Shown one piece after another: positions 53,267 to 61,663 of a stretch of 64,000 nt of DNA. Below the pieces are notes generated by a model. That model was not told the DNA's origin, searched no databases, and saw only the letters and a program-made list of their open reading frames with translations. This stretch comes from Bacillota bacterium. Lineage in GTDB: Bacteria > Bacillota > Clostridia > Acetivibrionales > DSM-1351. The first letter of the stretch is position 1; each line of letters opens with the position of its first letter. Both the position numbers and the translations under genes were made by a program. The stretch spans positions 62,001-126,000 of the forward strand of contig JAEXOY010000021.1 in the NCBI GenBank assembly GCA_023439045.1, written 5' to 3'.

Positions 53267-54115
53267 ATGGCCAATAAAGTATTCGCTAACAAAAATAAGA
53301 GAATTTCAACTAAAATAGTATTTGTTATACTTATAATAGTTTCAATTACCTGCGTATATCCGCTGATATGGTTAATAATTAATTCCCTCAAAGATAACAA
53401 TGAGCTGTTTAATAATCCGTGGGGAATATCGATGACCCCACATTTTGACAACTATTCAACTGCTTTGATTTCAGGTAAGATTGCAATCAGTTTCTTAAAT
53501 TCAGTAATTGTGTCATTTATCTCAGTAATAATAACAATTATAATTGGTAGCATGGCTGCATTTGCGATTAAGAGACTGAAATGGAAGCTGTCTGGATTTG
53601 TGCTAGTTTTGTTTCTTCTAGGTGTAATGATACCTATCCATTCAACTCTGATCCCGCTGTTTGTTTTCTTTACGAAAATTAAACTTACAACTAGTTATTT
53701 AGGGTTAATTCTACCATATGTAGCTTTTGCACTTCCTACCTCAGTGTTTATACTATCGGGATTTATGGGCGCATTCCCTAGAGAAATTGAGGAAGCTGCC
53801 ATAATGGATGGCTGTTCAATGGGTGGGGTATTCTGGAGAATGATTGTACCTACATCAAAGTCGGCAATAGCTACCATAACAATATTTAACTTTGTAAGCA
53901 TGTGGAATGAGCTTATGTTTGCACTTATTTTGATGACCGATCAAAGTAAGATGACTTTACCAGTGAGCCTGACACGATTTAAGGGACAGTACTCCACTAA
54001 CTGGTCAATTCAGCTTGCTGCAGTAGTAATAATGATAGTACCAAGTATTTTGGTGTATATGTTCTTAAATGATAAAATCATTGAAAGTATGACCGTGGGA
54101 GCCGTTAAGGGGTAA
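53267..54115 (+). CDS. Sugar ABC transporter permease 2 (MalG/UgpE type)
   Basis: A 282-residue inner-membrane permease with six helices and EAA loop EEAAIMDGCSMGGVFWRMIVP. GGGGGAA lies upstream of ATG 53267, 21 nt after permease 1. It is the last gene of the transport operon and ends at a strong bidirectional terminator. Confidence 0.93.
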   Translation: MANKVFANKNKRISTKIVFVILIIVSITCVYPLIWLIINSLKDNNELFNNPWGISMTPHFDNYSTALISGKIAISFLNSVIVSFISVIITIIIGSMAAFAIKRLKWKLSGFVLVLFLLGVMIPIHSTLIPLFVFFTKIKLTTSYLGLILPYVAFALPTSVFILSGFMGAFPREIEEAAIMDGCSMGGVFWRMIVPTSKSAIATITIFNFVSMWNELMFALILMTDQSKMTLPVSLTRFKGQYSTNWSIQLAAVVIMIVPSILVYMFLNDKIIESMTVGAVKG

Positions 54116-54117
54116 AT

Positions 54118-54158
54118 AAGAAGGCCTGTTGCAAGTACTAATGCAACAGGCCTTTCTT
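54118..54158. terminator. Bidirectional terminator between sugar transporter and glnK
   Basis: AAGAAGGCCTGTTGC pairs with GCAACAGGCCTTTCTT, with A and T runs on both sides, so it ends both the permease operon (+) and amtB-glnK (-). Confidence 0.92.
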
Positions 54159-54170
54159 AATTTACTTGCA

Positions 54171-54512
54171 TTAACCAATAGCGTTGTTACCTTCTTCACC
54201 TGTTCTAATTCTATAGCAACTCTCAATAGGCCAAACAAAAATTTTGCCATCACCAATCTTTCCAGTTCTAGCGGACTTCATTATGGCATCTATTGTAGGC
54301 TGTACAAAATCATCATTTACTGCTATTTCAAAACGCACCTTATTCAAAAGGTTAATATTTGTAACATCACCTTTGTAGCTTTCTAAAAACCCCATTTGTT
54401 GTCCACAGCCTTTTACGTGTGTAACGGTCATCTTATATACCTGAGCCTCAAATAGTGCTGCCTTAACATCTTCTACGGCCTCTGGTCTAACTATTGCAAT
54501 AACCAGTCTCAT
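54171..54512 (-). CDS. glnK: PII-family nitrogen regulator
   Basis: A 113-residue trimeric signal protein that binds ATP/ADP and 2-oxoglutarate and blocks the ammonium channel. It has the family start RLVIAIVRPEAVEDVKAAL, the T-loop with Tyr in FLESYKGD, the ATP-site TGKIGDGKIFVWPI and C-terminal YRIRTGE. The pre-T-loop segment VKGCGQQMG differs from typical GlnB (GFGRQKG). It lies 11 nt after amtB behind AGGAGGG, the usual amtB-glnK pair (in reverse order here, amtB first). Confidence 0.93.
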   Translation of the reverse strand: MRLVIAIVRPEAVEDVKAALFEAQVYKMTVTHVKGCGQQMGFLESYKGDVTNINLLNKVRFEIAVNDDFVQPTIDAIMKSARTGKIGDGKIFVWPIESCYRIRTGEEGNNAIG

Positions 54513-54523
54513 AAAATCCCTCC

Positions 54524-55705
54524 TTACAAGCTTTGTTCTGGATTAGCATCTATACGATGGAAAGTAAGGTCTGCTCCAAGCAATTCTTCATGCTGGGTTA
54601 TTCTCAGACCAAAAATCAAATCAATTACCTTGTAGAGTACAAAGCCTACAGCCAATGCAAACACGAGGGCAAACACTGAACCCGCAAGCTGAGACAAGAA
54701 ACTCAAGTCGTATGCTCCCCCTAAGGCCTTTTTGCCAAAAATTCCTGCAGCAATACCACCCCAGGTGCCATTTACACCATGTAAGGGCCAAACTCCAAGC
54801 ACATCATCAATTTTTAGTTTTACTTCAAGTTCAAAGAGCTTAATAAATATAAAGCCTGCAACAGCTCCTATAAATATGGCTGCAATAGGATGTACTACAT
54901 CTGAACCCGCGCAAATTGCTATCAACCCTGCCAAAGCGCCGTTATGTGTGAAACCCACGTCGTTTTTAGAGAAAACAAGACCTGCGATCGTTCCTCCCAC
55001 CATTGCCATCAATGAGTTAATAGCAACCAGACCTGAGATGCCTTCTACCTTCTGTGCACTCATTACATTGAAGCCAAACCACCCTACAATAAGTATCCAA
55101 CTTCCCAATGTAAGAAATGGAATATTGCTTGGTCGGGTATTAAACTTTCCGGTAAATCGGCCACTTCTAGGTCCAAGTACAAGTATCGCCCCAAGTGCAA
55201 GCCACCCCCCGAGAGAGTGAACTACAACTGAGCCGGCAAAATCATGAAAGGGTGCTCCAAAGGTTTTTTCAAAGAAGCAACCTGCTTGCCCCATAAATGA
55301 ATTTTGTCCCCAAACGAGACTTTCAAAGATGGGATATATTAATCCCCCAAGGAAGACAGCAGCTATTGTCTGAGTATAAAACTTCATTCTTCCAACTACA
55401 CCACCCGAGATAATAGCCGGAATGCAAGCTGCAAAGCCCAATAGGAAGAAAAAACGGACAAACTCAAAGCCATTGTTTAGGGAAAATTGTGTTACATTTG
55501 TATAGAGTACAATGCCGTATGATATAGGGAAACCTATAAAAAAATAAGCAATTGTTGTAACAGACCAGTCAAAGATAATTTTATTGAAAGCATTGACTTG
55601 ATTCTTTCTGCTGACGCTGCCGGCTTCCAAAAAGGCAAAGCCTGCATGCATTGATAGTATCATTACCGCTCCAAGTAACAAAAATAAAACATTTACTGAA
55701 CTCAT
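54524..55705 (-). CDS. amtB: Ammonium transporter
   Basis: A 393-residue trimeric membrane channel with about eleven helices. Signature segments: AGSVSRKNQVNAF, first pore His in HDFAGSVVVHSLGG, second pore His in WPLHGVNGTWGG. GGAGGGG lies before ATG 55705. It is transcribed first, followed by glnK. The 5' leader contains a hexaloop hairpin and a terminator (see 55788-55848), so expression is probably attenuated. Confidence 0.95.
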   Translation of the reverse strand: MSSVNVLFLLLGAVMILSMHAGFAFLEAGSVSRKNQVNAFNKIIFDWSVTTIAYFFIGFPISYGIVLYTNVTQFSLNNGFEFVRFFFLLGFAACIPAIISGGVVGRMKFYTQTIAAVFLGGLIYPIFESLVWGQNSFMGQAGCFFEKTFGAPFHDFAGSVVVHSLGGWLALGAILVLGPRSGRFTGKFNTRPSNIPFLTLGSWILIVGWFGFNVMSAQKVEGISGLVAINSLMAMVGGTIAGLVFSKNDVGFTHNGALAGLIAICAGSDVVHPIAAIFIGAVAGFIFIKLFELEVKLKIDDVLGVWPLHGVNGTWGGIAAGIFGKKALGGAYDLSFLSQLAGSVFALVFALAVGFVLYKVIDLIFGLRITQHEELLGADLTFHRIDANPEQSL

Positions 55706-55787
55706 GAAAAGTCCCCTCCATTTTATGTAGGAAACACGTCATTGTATTTCTAATTGATTAAATAGCAGAAAATATAAATCAGACAAA

Positions 55788-55848
55788 ATAAAAAAGAGGA
55801 GAGCCCTCTTCTATTTCTTATTATTTCTGAAACAGAGCGTCATTGCTC
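55788..55848 (-). promoter_or_regulatory. amtB leader with hexaloop hairpin and intrinsic terminator
   Basis: In transcript direction: hairpin GAGC-AATGAC-GCTC (55848-55835), whose six-base loop has A at position 1 and G at position 4, as in ANTAR-protein targets. A second possible stem TGTTTC/GAAATA follows, then a terminator AAGAGG-GCTCT-CCTCTT with six T (55810-55788). A -10 box TATAAT lies at 55901-55896. The second stem has an 11-base loop rather than six, so the match is incomplete. Confidence 0.55.
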
Positions 55849-55973
55849 AAAAGATATTTTTTAAGTTGTGTAGGAAACATATAGATTCTATTACAATTAT
55901 AGAATAAAATCAATACCTTTATATAAAAAATATAACAGTTTTAACCAATAAAGCAGCTAATAAAAATCTATAC

Positions 55974-56002
55974 TTGACCTATAGGTAATGTAAATATAAA
56001 AT
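55974..56002 (+). promoter_or_regulatory. Promoter of hexokinase-cysK
   Basis: TTGACC (55974-55979) and TAAAAT (55997-56002) are 17 bp apart, 69 bp before the hexokinase start. Confidence 0.65.
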
Positions 56003-56070
56003 TAGAACTATACGTAAATGATAGGGAAAACTGGACTAATAGACAAAAATTATTGAGGTGATAATATTAA

Positions 56071-57357
56071 ATGCAGAATAATGTATTAAACACTATCCTA
56101 AGAGACTTAGAAGTTGATAGTCAAAAAATGCTGAATATAGCAATGCTATTCAAGGAAACTATGGAAAAAACTCTAGCGGGTGAGACAACCTGCTTGAAAA
56201 TGCTCCCATCTTTTATTGGTAAACCCACGGGCAAAGAAAAAGGAACTTTCATGACCATTGATATGGGTGGGACTAACCTCAGATGCACCAAGTTTTCAAT
56301 TGAAGACGGACACTTTAAGAATCTTGGTGAGATTAAGGCAAAGCTAATAAATAAGGAGAAGGACTATGACCTGACTAAGGTGGATACAACAGCAGAACAG
56401 CTATTTGGATTTATGGCGGATAGTATAAATTCTCTTATAGATGGAGAAGAAAAGCTTTATTTAGGTAATACATTTTCCTTCCCTTGTAAGCAGTTGGGTA
56501 TTAACGAAGCATACCTTATTTACTGGACCAAGGAGATTGCTACCTCTGGCGTAGAAGGTTCAAATATAAATAAACTTCTAGCTGAGGCATTAAAGGCAAA
56601 AAATATAAACGTTGAGCCTGTTGCAATACTCAATGATACAGTTGGTACTCTTCTTGTTGCTATGTATAGTTATCAGGAAGCGGATATAGGCTCAATAATG
56701 GGTACTGGTCATAATACATGCTATCTAGAAAAGAAACATCCTTTAAATGGTGGCAAAATGATTGTTAATATTGAGTCGGGCAATTACAATGTTGGTCTAC
56801 CTGTTACAAAGTATGATGAAATTATAGATAAGAATAGTCAGCTTCCAGGAGCACAAATGCTTGAGAAAATGGTTTCTGGCTATTATATGGGGTACCTTGT
56901 AAGGGAAATTTTGCTTGACCTATATAAAAACAACGAGTTATTTATTAATACTGATATTGATACTAAAGAGTTTTTTGGTCAGAACTTTAATGCTCTTATG
57001 GTTGAAAACTTTATTCTTTATCCAAGCAAGACTGAGGAGCAGTATTCATGTAGCAGAGAAGATGCAGAGAATATAAGAAAAGTCGCAATGGCTGTCCTTA
57101 AGAGAACAGTTCGTTTAGTTGCTTCATCATTTCTTGGTATCCTGTTCCATCAACATGGTGGTACAGATATAAATGAGAAGCATGTGATTGCTATTGATGG
57201 TACTATCTATGAGAAGATGCCAAAGGTACATGATTTAATGCTTCAAGCTTTACAAGATGCTTTGGGTGATAAGGCAGAGCTGATAGAAATCAAGCTTGTT
57301 AAGGACGGATCAGGACTAGGTGCTGCAATTGCTGCTGCTGTTGCAGTGACTCAGTAA
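56071..57357 (+). CDS. Eukaryotic-type hexokinase
   Basis: A 428-residue sugar kinase of the eukaryotic hexokinase family (hexokinase_1/hexokinase_2 domains) rather than the bacterial ROK glucokinases. ATP-site MTIDMGGTNLRCTKF, sugar-site TFSFPCKQLGINEAYLIYWTK, the catalytic-Asp segment AILNDTVGTLL, the hexokinase phosphate motif IMGTGHNTCYLE, and the C-terminal VKDGSGLGAAI are all present. It is slightly shorter than yeast enzymes (~485). GAGGTGA lies 10 nt before ATG 56071. It shares an operon with cysK (31 nt gap). The enzyme probably phosphorylates glucose or another hexose after import. Its family is uncommon in bacteria, which suggests an ancient transfer. Confidence 0.92.
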   Translation: MQNNVLNTILRDLEVDSQKMLNIAMLFKETMEKTLAGETTCLKMLPSFIGKPTGKEKGTFMTIDMGGTNLRCTKFSIEDGHFKNLGEIKAKLINKEKDYDLTKVDTTAEQLFGFMADSINSLIDGEEKLYLGNTFSFPCKQLGINEAYLIYWTKEIATSGVEGSNINKLLAEALKAKNINVEPVAILNDTVGTLLVAMYSYQEADIGSIMGTGHNTCYLEKKHPLNGGKMIVNIESGNYNVGLPVTKYDEIIDKNSQLPGAQMLEKMVSGYYMGYLVREILLDLYKNNELFINTDIDTKEFFGQNFNALMVENFILYPSKTEEQYSCSREDAENIRKVAMAVLKRTVRLVASSFLGILFHQHGGTDINEKHVIAIDGTIYEKMPKVHDLMLQALQDALGDKAELIEIKLVKDGSGLGAAIAAAVAVTQ

Positions 57358-57388
57358 GTTAGTGATAAATAATAGAGAGGTGGTTTTT

Positions 57389-58330
57389 ATGGCAAAAATA
57401 TATGGCAGCCTTACTGAGCTTATTGGTAATACTCCGCTACTAAAACTATCAAATTACAACAGTCATTTTTCACTTAATGCTACTCTTATAGCTAAGTTAG
57501 AGTATTTCAATCCACTTGGTAGTGTAAAAGACAGAATTGCTTTTGCAATGATTAAGGACGCTGAGGACAAAGGTATATTGAATAAAGACTCAGTAATTAT
57601 TGAGTCCACTAGTGGAAACACGGGTATAGGTCTTGCTTTTGTAGCAGCATCTAGGGGTTATAGATTAATAATTACCTTACCAGAAACATTTTCACAAGAA
57701 AGAAGAAATATGCTTAAAGCATTAGGTGCAGAATTAATTCTTACCCCAGGAGCAGAAGGAATGCCTGGTGCAATTAAAAAGGCAGAAGAACTTGCTGCTG
57801 AGATAAATAATTCCTTTATGCCAAGCCAGTTCACCAATCCTGCAAATCCCGAATGTCATAGAAATACTACCGCAATAGAGATATGGAATGACACCGATGG
57901 AAAGGTTGATATCATTGTTGGCGGAGTTGGAACAGGCGGAACTATTACAGGAATAGGCAGTGCATTAAAAGAGAAGAATCCTTCGATTAAAATTATCGCT
58001 GTCGAACCCTTTGATTCGGCTGTCTTATCCGGAGGGCCGAAAGGTGCACATGGAATACAGGGTATCGGTGCGGGGTTTGTACCAGAAGTATTTGACAGAA
58101 ATGTTGTTGACGAAATTTTTAAGGTTAAAAATGATGAAGCATTTGAGGCTGCGAGAAAGATATCTAGATTGGAAGGCTTACTAGTAGGAATTTCTTCAGG
58201 TGCTGCCCTGTATGCAGCTACACAGATTGCAAATAGGCCGGAGAATAAGGGAAAGAATATAGTTGTTATCTTGCCTGATACAGGTGAAAGGTACCTTTCC
58301 ACTACATTATTCCATCAGGGTAATGAATAA
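57389..58330 (+). CDS. cysK: Cysteine synthase (O-acetylserine sulfhydrylase)
   Basis: A 313-residue pyridoxal-phosphate enzyme making cysteine from O-acetylserine and sulfide. PLP-lysine in LGSVKDRIAF, substrate loop ESTSGNTGIGLAFVA, phosphate cup GGVGTGGTITGIG, and C-terminal ISSGAALYAA. Length is typical. The start was set at ATG 57389 with GAGAGGTGG in front; an upstream in-frame extension lacks a site. It ends at a strong terminator. Why it is paired with hexokinase is unclear. Confidence 0.95.
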   Translation: MAKIYGSLTELIGNTPLLKLSNYNSHFSLNATLIAKLEYFNPLGSVKDRIAFAMIKDAEDKGILNKDSVIIESTSGNTGIGLAFVAASRGYRLIITLPETFSQERRNMLKALGAELILTPGAEGMPGAIKKAEELAAEINNSFMPSQFTNPANPECHRNTTAIEIWNDTDGKVDIIVGGVGTGGTITGIGSALKEKNPSIKIIAVEPFDSAVLSGGPKGAHGIQGIGAGFVPEVFDRNVVDEIFKVKNDEAFEAARKISRLEGLLVGISSGAALYAATQIANRPENKGKNIVVILPDTGERYLSTTLFHQGNE

Positions 58331-58379
58331 GATTATTAATTATTCTATTGCATAAAGCTAGAGATACAATGATATAGTT

Positions 58380-58432
58380 GCCACGAGTAGAAGCCGCTAC
58401 CTTCTGTAGTGTCAGAATAACTCGTGGCTTTT
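58380..58432 (+). terminator. Terminator of hexokinase-cysK
   Basis: GCCACGAGT pairs with ACTCGTGGC over a 31-nt interior that holds a smaller AGAAG...CTTCT hairpin, followed by TTTTG. It ends 4 nt before the stop of the convergent gene. Confidence 0.82.
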
Positions 58433-58436
58433 GTAG

Positions 58437-59057
58437 CTATAAAAATATTTCATAAATACCAACAAGAAATAGAAGTACACCTGATATAAAGGTAGAATTT
58501 TGGCCTAAAAACTTTGATGCAAATCTTTTTCCAATAAAAGCCCCCGCCCATATTGTTATAATACTAAAAACGACTACACATAAGCTAAGCAGAAAAATAT
58601 TTATGCCTACCATTCCGGCGCCAAGTCCGGTACCCAAACAGTTTACTGCCAATGCAATACCTAGCAATATTGATTCTTTTACAGATATATCCCCTGAAAA
58701 GTCCTTGTCTGCAATTGTAGGGTCTTCCATTATTGCTTTTAGATTTTCAATACCCAACTCATCTATGCTATGTGATTGGTTTGTTTTCTTCTTATCATGA
58801 AAATATAGGTATATTGTGTATGCCCCCATAATACTTACTATGCTACCTCCAATAGCATTGCCTATATATGAAGGCATAATGTTCGAAATAACATTTCCCA
58901 GAGCGGCTGACAAAAGGGTTGCAAGCCCTGAGAATACTGCGATTGCTAAGTTTGATTTGAATGGAACGTTTATTTTTCTTGCCCCATATGCCAAACCTAT
59001 GGCCATATTATCTAGATTTGGGGCAATACAGAGCAAAAAAATCGATAAAAAAAGCAC
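58437..59057 (-). CDS. ytaF: YtaF-like sporulation membrane protein (MntP-related)
   Basis: A ~206-residue membrane protein with six helices in two repeats, related to the MntP manganese exporter. Repeat signatures are LDNMAIGLAYGARK near the start and ALAVNCLGTGLGAGM in the second half, with the loop DKDFSGDIS between. The start is probably GTG 59057 after GAGGTGAT; a GTG at 59066 overlaps the site. B. subtilis ytaF is linked to sporulation; transport of a metal is possible but unproved. Confidence 0.86.
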   Translation of the reverse strand: MLFLSIFLLCIAPNLDNMAIGLAYGARKINVPFKSNLAIAVFSGLATLLSAALGNVISNIMPSYIGNAIGGSIVSIMGAYTIYLYFHDKKKTNQSHSIDELGIENLKAIMEDPTIADKDFSGDISVKESILLGIALAVNCLGTGLGAGMVGINIFLLSLCVVVFSIITIWAGAFIGKRFASKFLGQNSTFISGVLLFLVGIYEIFL

Positions 59058-59200
59058 TACTATCACCTCACCTGTTTAGTATATTTACAGGTTAGGAAAT
59101 ATGTGCTTGTCATTTTAATGATTAAAAAGATGCTAGATAATCTTATCTTATATCATATTATATTACCTTAAATCCTTATCTTTTTAACCTGATTTAATTT

Positions 59201-59854
59201 TCAATCTTTGTCTTTTTCTTTGGATTTATCTTTATTCTTATCATTATCCTTTTCTTTAGCTTTCTCCTTTTCTTTTTCCTGTCGTTCAACTTCTAGCTTT
59301 TGTCTATCCAACGTTGATAGTACCTTCTCTGCAACAATCCTATAAGCATTTGCCTGGCTGGTTAACTGAAGGGCAAATTGGCGCAAATCAGATTCATAAT
59401 TATCCTCAGCAGTCTGACTCAAAATTGTTGAAAGTTTGTCTGAAACCTCAAGAAAAGCCTTGTCTTGGAGCTTTCCAAACTCATCATAAAACGACTTATA
59501 ATTATCGTCATCCCCATATTCACTAAGTGAACCTGCTATAAGGGGAATGGGCAGGACATTTTTTAAAAGGGACATAATATATAACGTAACAAGGTGGCTG
59601 CGATCGTATTTTTTATTAACTGGTCTTTTTACATAGCCTTCCTTTACGTAGTTGTTAATCATACTTGATGTAATATATTTGTTTTTTGCATCTCCATCGT
59701 CAAATAGCTTAAGCAGACGCTCTAGATATGTTACTACCTGATCCATATAAAGTTCAATTGTGGGGAACTGATTCCAATCTTCAGTCTTAAAATCCCTTAA
59801 AGATTCTGAGAAATCCGAAAGTATTTGCGTAATTCTTTCAGTATTAGTATTCAT
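59201..59854 (-). CDS. DUF1836 regulator with Lys/Glu/Asp-rich tail
   Basis: A 217-residue protein of the DUF1836 family with a MerR-like helix-turn-helix: IELYMDQVVTYLERLL, KYITSSMINNYVKEGYVKRP, HLVTLYIMSLLKNVLPIPLIAGSL. The last ~30 residues are a repetitive KEKEK/KDKSKEKDKD tail. AGAGG precedes ATG 59854. The promoter spacer contains a 10-bp palindrome that is a good autoregulatory operator. The target genes are unknown; the divergent SGNH hydrolase is the nearest candidate. Confidence 0.83.
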   Translation of the reverse strand: MNTNTERITQILSDFSESLRDFKTEDWNQFPTIELYMDQVVTYLERLLKLFDDGDAKNKYITSSMINNYVKEGYVKRPVNKKYDRSHLVTLYIMSLLKNVLPIPLIAGSLSEYGDDDNYKSFYDEFGKLQDKAFLEVSDKLSTILSQTAEDNYESDLRQFALQLTSQANAYRIVAEKVLSTLDRQKLEVERQEKEKEKAKEKDNDKNKDKSKEKDKD

Positions 59855-59885
59855 AATAGTATACCTCTCAATAATAGTAATACTA

Positions 59886-59914
59886 ATTATATCATGCGCG
59901 CATAATAATTTAAA
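59886..59914 (-). promoter_or_regulatory. DUF1836 gene promoter with palindromic operator
   Basis: On the minus strand TTTAAA (59914-59909) and TATAAT (59891-59886) are 17 bp apart; the spacer contains the palindrome ATGCGCGCAT (59894-59903), the only GC-rich stretch of this spacer. Confidence 0.62.
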
Positions 59915-59933
59915 TATTACTTCAAATAAATAC

Positions 59934-59962
59934 TTGACATATTAAAATATATTATATAACAT
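59934..59962 (+). promoter_or_regulatory. Promoter of the SGNH hydrolase gene
   Basis: Consensus TTGACA (59934-59939) and TAACAT (59957-59962) are 17 bp apart, 86 bp before the start codon. Confidence 0.7.
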
Positions 59963-60048
59963 AGAGATGAAAACTAGATGTAATAAAAATAATTACCATA
60001 ACAAATAATAATATTAACTTTTTGACATGTTTTATGGAGGTATAAGCT

Positions 60049-60732
60049 ATGGAAGAGAAAACTATATCTTTTTGGGGAGATTCAATATTAAAGGGAGTAG
60101 TATTAGATGATAACGATGGAAAATATAAAGTGCTGAAGAACAACAGTATAAACGCCTTTGCCGAGAGAACAAATCTCAATGTAAAAAATAATGCCTTTTT
60201 TGGAATGACCTCAACTAAGGCACTAAACAGATTAGCGCTTTCATTAGAGAAAAATGCGGTTTCAAACGGCGATATAGTTGTCATTGAGTATGGTGGAAAT
60301 GACTGTGACTTCAATTGGAGTGAGGTTGCAAATGATCCTTTAGCACACCATAGCCCCAAGACCACAATTGAGAATTTCAAGATTACAATTCAGAGCATGA
60401 TTAATAAGGTAAGGGAGAAGGGGGCTATACCAGTGCTTATGAATTTGCCACCGCTGCACCCTGAACTATACTTCAACTGGATTTCAAGAGGACTAAAAAA
60501 GGAAAATATCTTGCATTGGCTAGGAGATGTTGCAAAGATATATCGTTGGCAAGAGGCCTACAACAATGCTGTTGAGTTTTTGGCAAGAAAAAATAACTGC
60601 AAGCTTATAAATGTCAGAGAGAGCTTTCTAGTATGCAATGACTATGAGTCAAATTTCTGTGCCGATGGAATTCACCCAAATGAAAAAGGACATGAAAGGA
60701 TACTTGAAGCATTGCTGATGCTCGAGGTTTAA
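60049..60732 (+). CDS. SGNH/GDSL hydrolase
   Basis: A 227-residue esterase or acetylhydrolase. Block I SFWGDSILKG (nucleophile Ser), block II Gly in FFGMTSTKA, block III IEYGGNDCDF, and block V CADGIHPNEKGH with Asp and His. No signal peptide, so it acts inside the cell. Length is normal. GGAGGT precedes ATG 60049. Substrate unknown. Confidence 0.9.
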   Translation: MEEKTISFWGDSILKGVVLDDNDGKYKVLKNNSINAFAERTNLNVKNNAFFGMTSTKALNRLALSLEKNAVSNGDIVVIEYGGNDCDFNWSEVANDPLAHHSPKTTIENFKITIQSMINKVREKGAIPVLMNLPPLHPELYFNWISRGLKKENILHWLGDVAKIYRWQEAYNNAVEFLARKNNCKLINVRESFLVCNDYESNFCADGIHPNEKGHERILEALLMLEV

Positions 60733-60764
60733 GCAGTGTCAGTGCATAGAAGTCGTATGAAGAT

Positions 60765-60859
60765 AGCAACACATGTGAGTAAATGATGTATAAATAGCAA
60801 TGATTTGTGAATAAATGATGTATAAAAAGCAATGACCTGTGAATAAATTATGCATATAT
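60765..60859 (+). repeat. Three tandem ~32-nt repeats after the SGNH gene
   Basis: Units at 60765-60795, 60796-60827 and 60828-60859 each start AGCAA and contain TGTGA-TAAAT and TATG/GATGTATAAA-like segments. No open reading frame with a ribosome site spans them. Confidence 0.82.
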
Positions 60860-60860
60860 A

Positions 60861-60898
60861 AAAGGCTGGACGGTTTTAACCTCCAGCCTTACCTTTTG
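60861..60898. terminator. Terminator between SGNH gene and TPR operon
   Basis: AAGGCTGGA pairs with TCCAGCCTT across an 11-nt loop; T runs occur on both strands, so it is probably bidirectional. Confidence 0.85.
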
Positions 60899-60949
60899 TG
60901 ATAGAAGGTTTGCATCAAATACTTTAATACAAACACTTAGCTACAAACA

Positions 60950-61648
60950 CTAGGCTGATAGCTCAGCTAGTTTTTGTTCTATTTTTTCTCTGGTAATATC
61001 GGAAAGGAAGGACACCTTGCAATAAAGTGCCTTATCTAGGGCCTCAAGAGCTTCGTTTCTCTCACCCAAGGCCTCCATAAGCAAAGCATAGTCATAATAA
61101 GCCTCAGGGAAGGTAGGTTTCATTTCAATGAGTTTAGCAAATATCTCTTTTGATTTATCATATTCACCAAGAAGATAATAGGTTTGTGCTAGGTTATCAA
61201 GTATAACTTGGCCTGATGAATTATACTCATATGCCTCGAGATTAAACTGTAGGGCTTTATCCAAATCACCGTTAAGGTTATAAAAATAGCCAAGGCTGCC
61301 ATACACATTGGTATTTTTGTATTTAGGAAGTATTTCTTCCAATAGAGAAATAGCTTTTTGCAAATCTCCCTTCTTCCAAAGTGCAAGAGCATAACTGCCC
61401 TTAGCGCTATTTCTCAAATTTTCGGGTAGGCTGTATGAAGATATCTGCTTCTCAAAAATCTGCATTGACTTATCAATTTGGCCTGATTTTAGTAGTAGAT
61501 ACGCATAGGTGGTTACTGTTTGTGGTTTGGCACTCCCAGTTTCATATGCCTGTCCAAGGTGAAATAATGCTTTTTTAGTATCTCCTTTATTAAATGCGAT
61601 ATTGGCCTGTATATTATAGAGCTTTGCTTTTAGACTATTTAGTGACAT
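60950..61648 (-). CDS. Tetratricopeptide repeat protein
   Basis: A 232-residue soluble protein made of about six TPR units, e.g. LYNIQANIAFNKGDTKKALFHLGQA, NVYGSLGYFYNLNGDLDKALQ and LDNLAQTYYLLGEYDKSKEIF (only key parts shown). It acts as a scaffold. It lies 15 nt after the LTA-synthase-like gene, in the same operon. Confidence 0.88.
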   Translation of the reverse strand: MSLNSLKAKLYNIQANIAFNKGDTKKALFHLGQAYETGSAKPQTVTTYAYLLLKSGQIDKSMQIFEKQISSYSLPENLRNSAKGSYALALWKKGDLQKAISLLEEILPKYKNTNVYGSLGYFYNLNGDLDKALQFNLEAYEYNSSGQVILDNLAQTYYLLGEYDKSKEIFAKLIEMKPTFPEAYYDYALLMEALGERNEALEALDKALYCKVSFLSDITREKIEQKLAELSA

Positions 61649-61663
61649 AGTGCACCTCCGCTT

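Noticed and set aside
60765..60859. CRISPR-like array or small coding gene
   Set aside because: No spacers between units and no ribosome site with an open frame.
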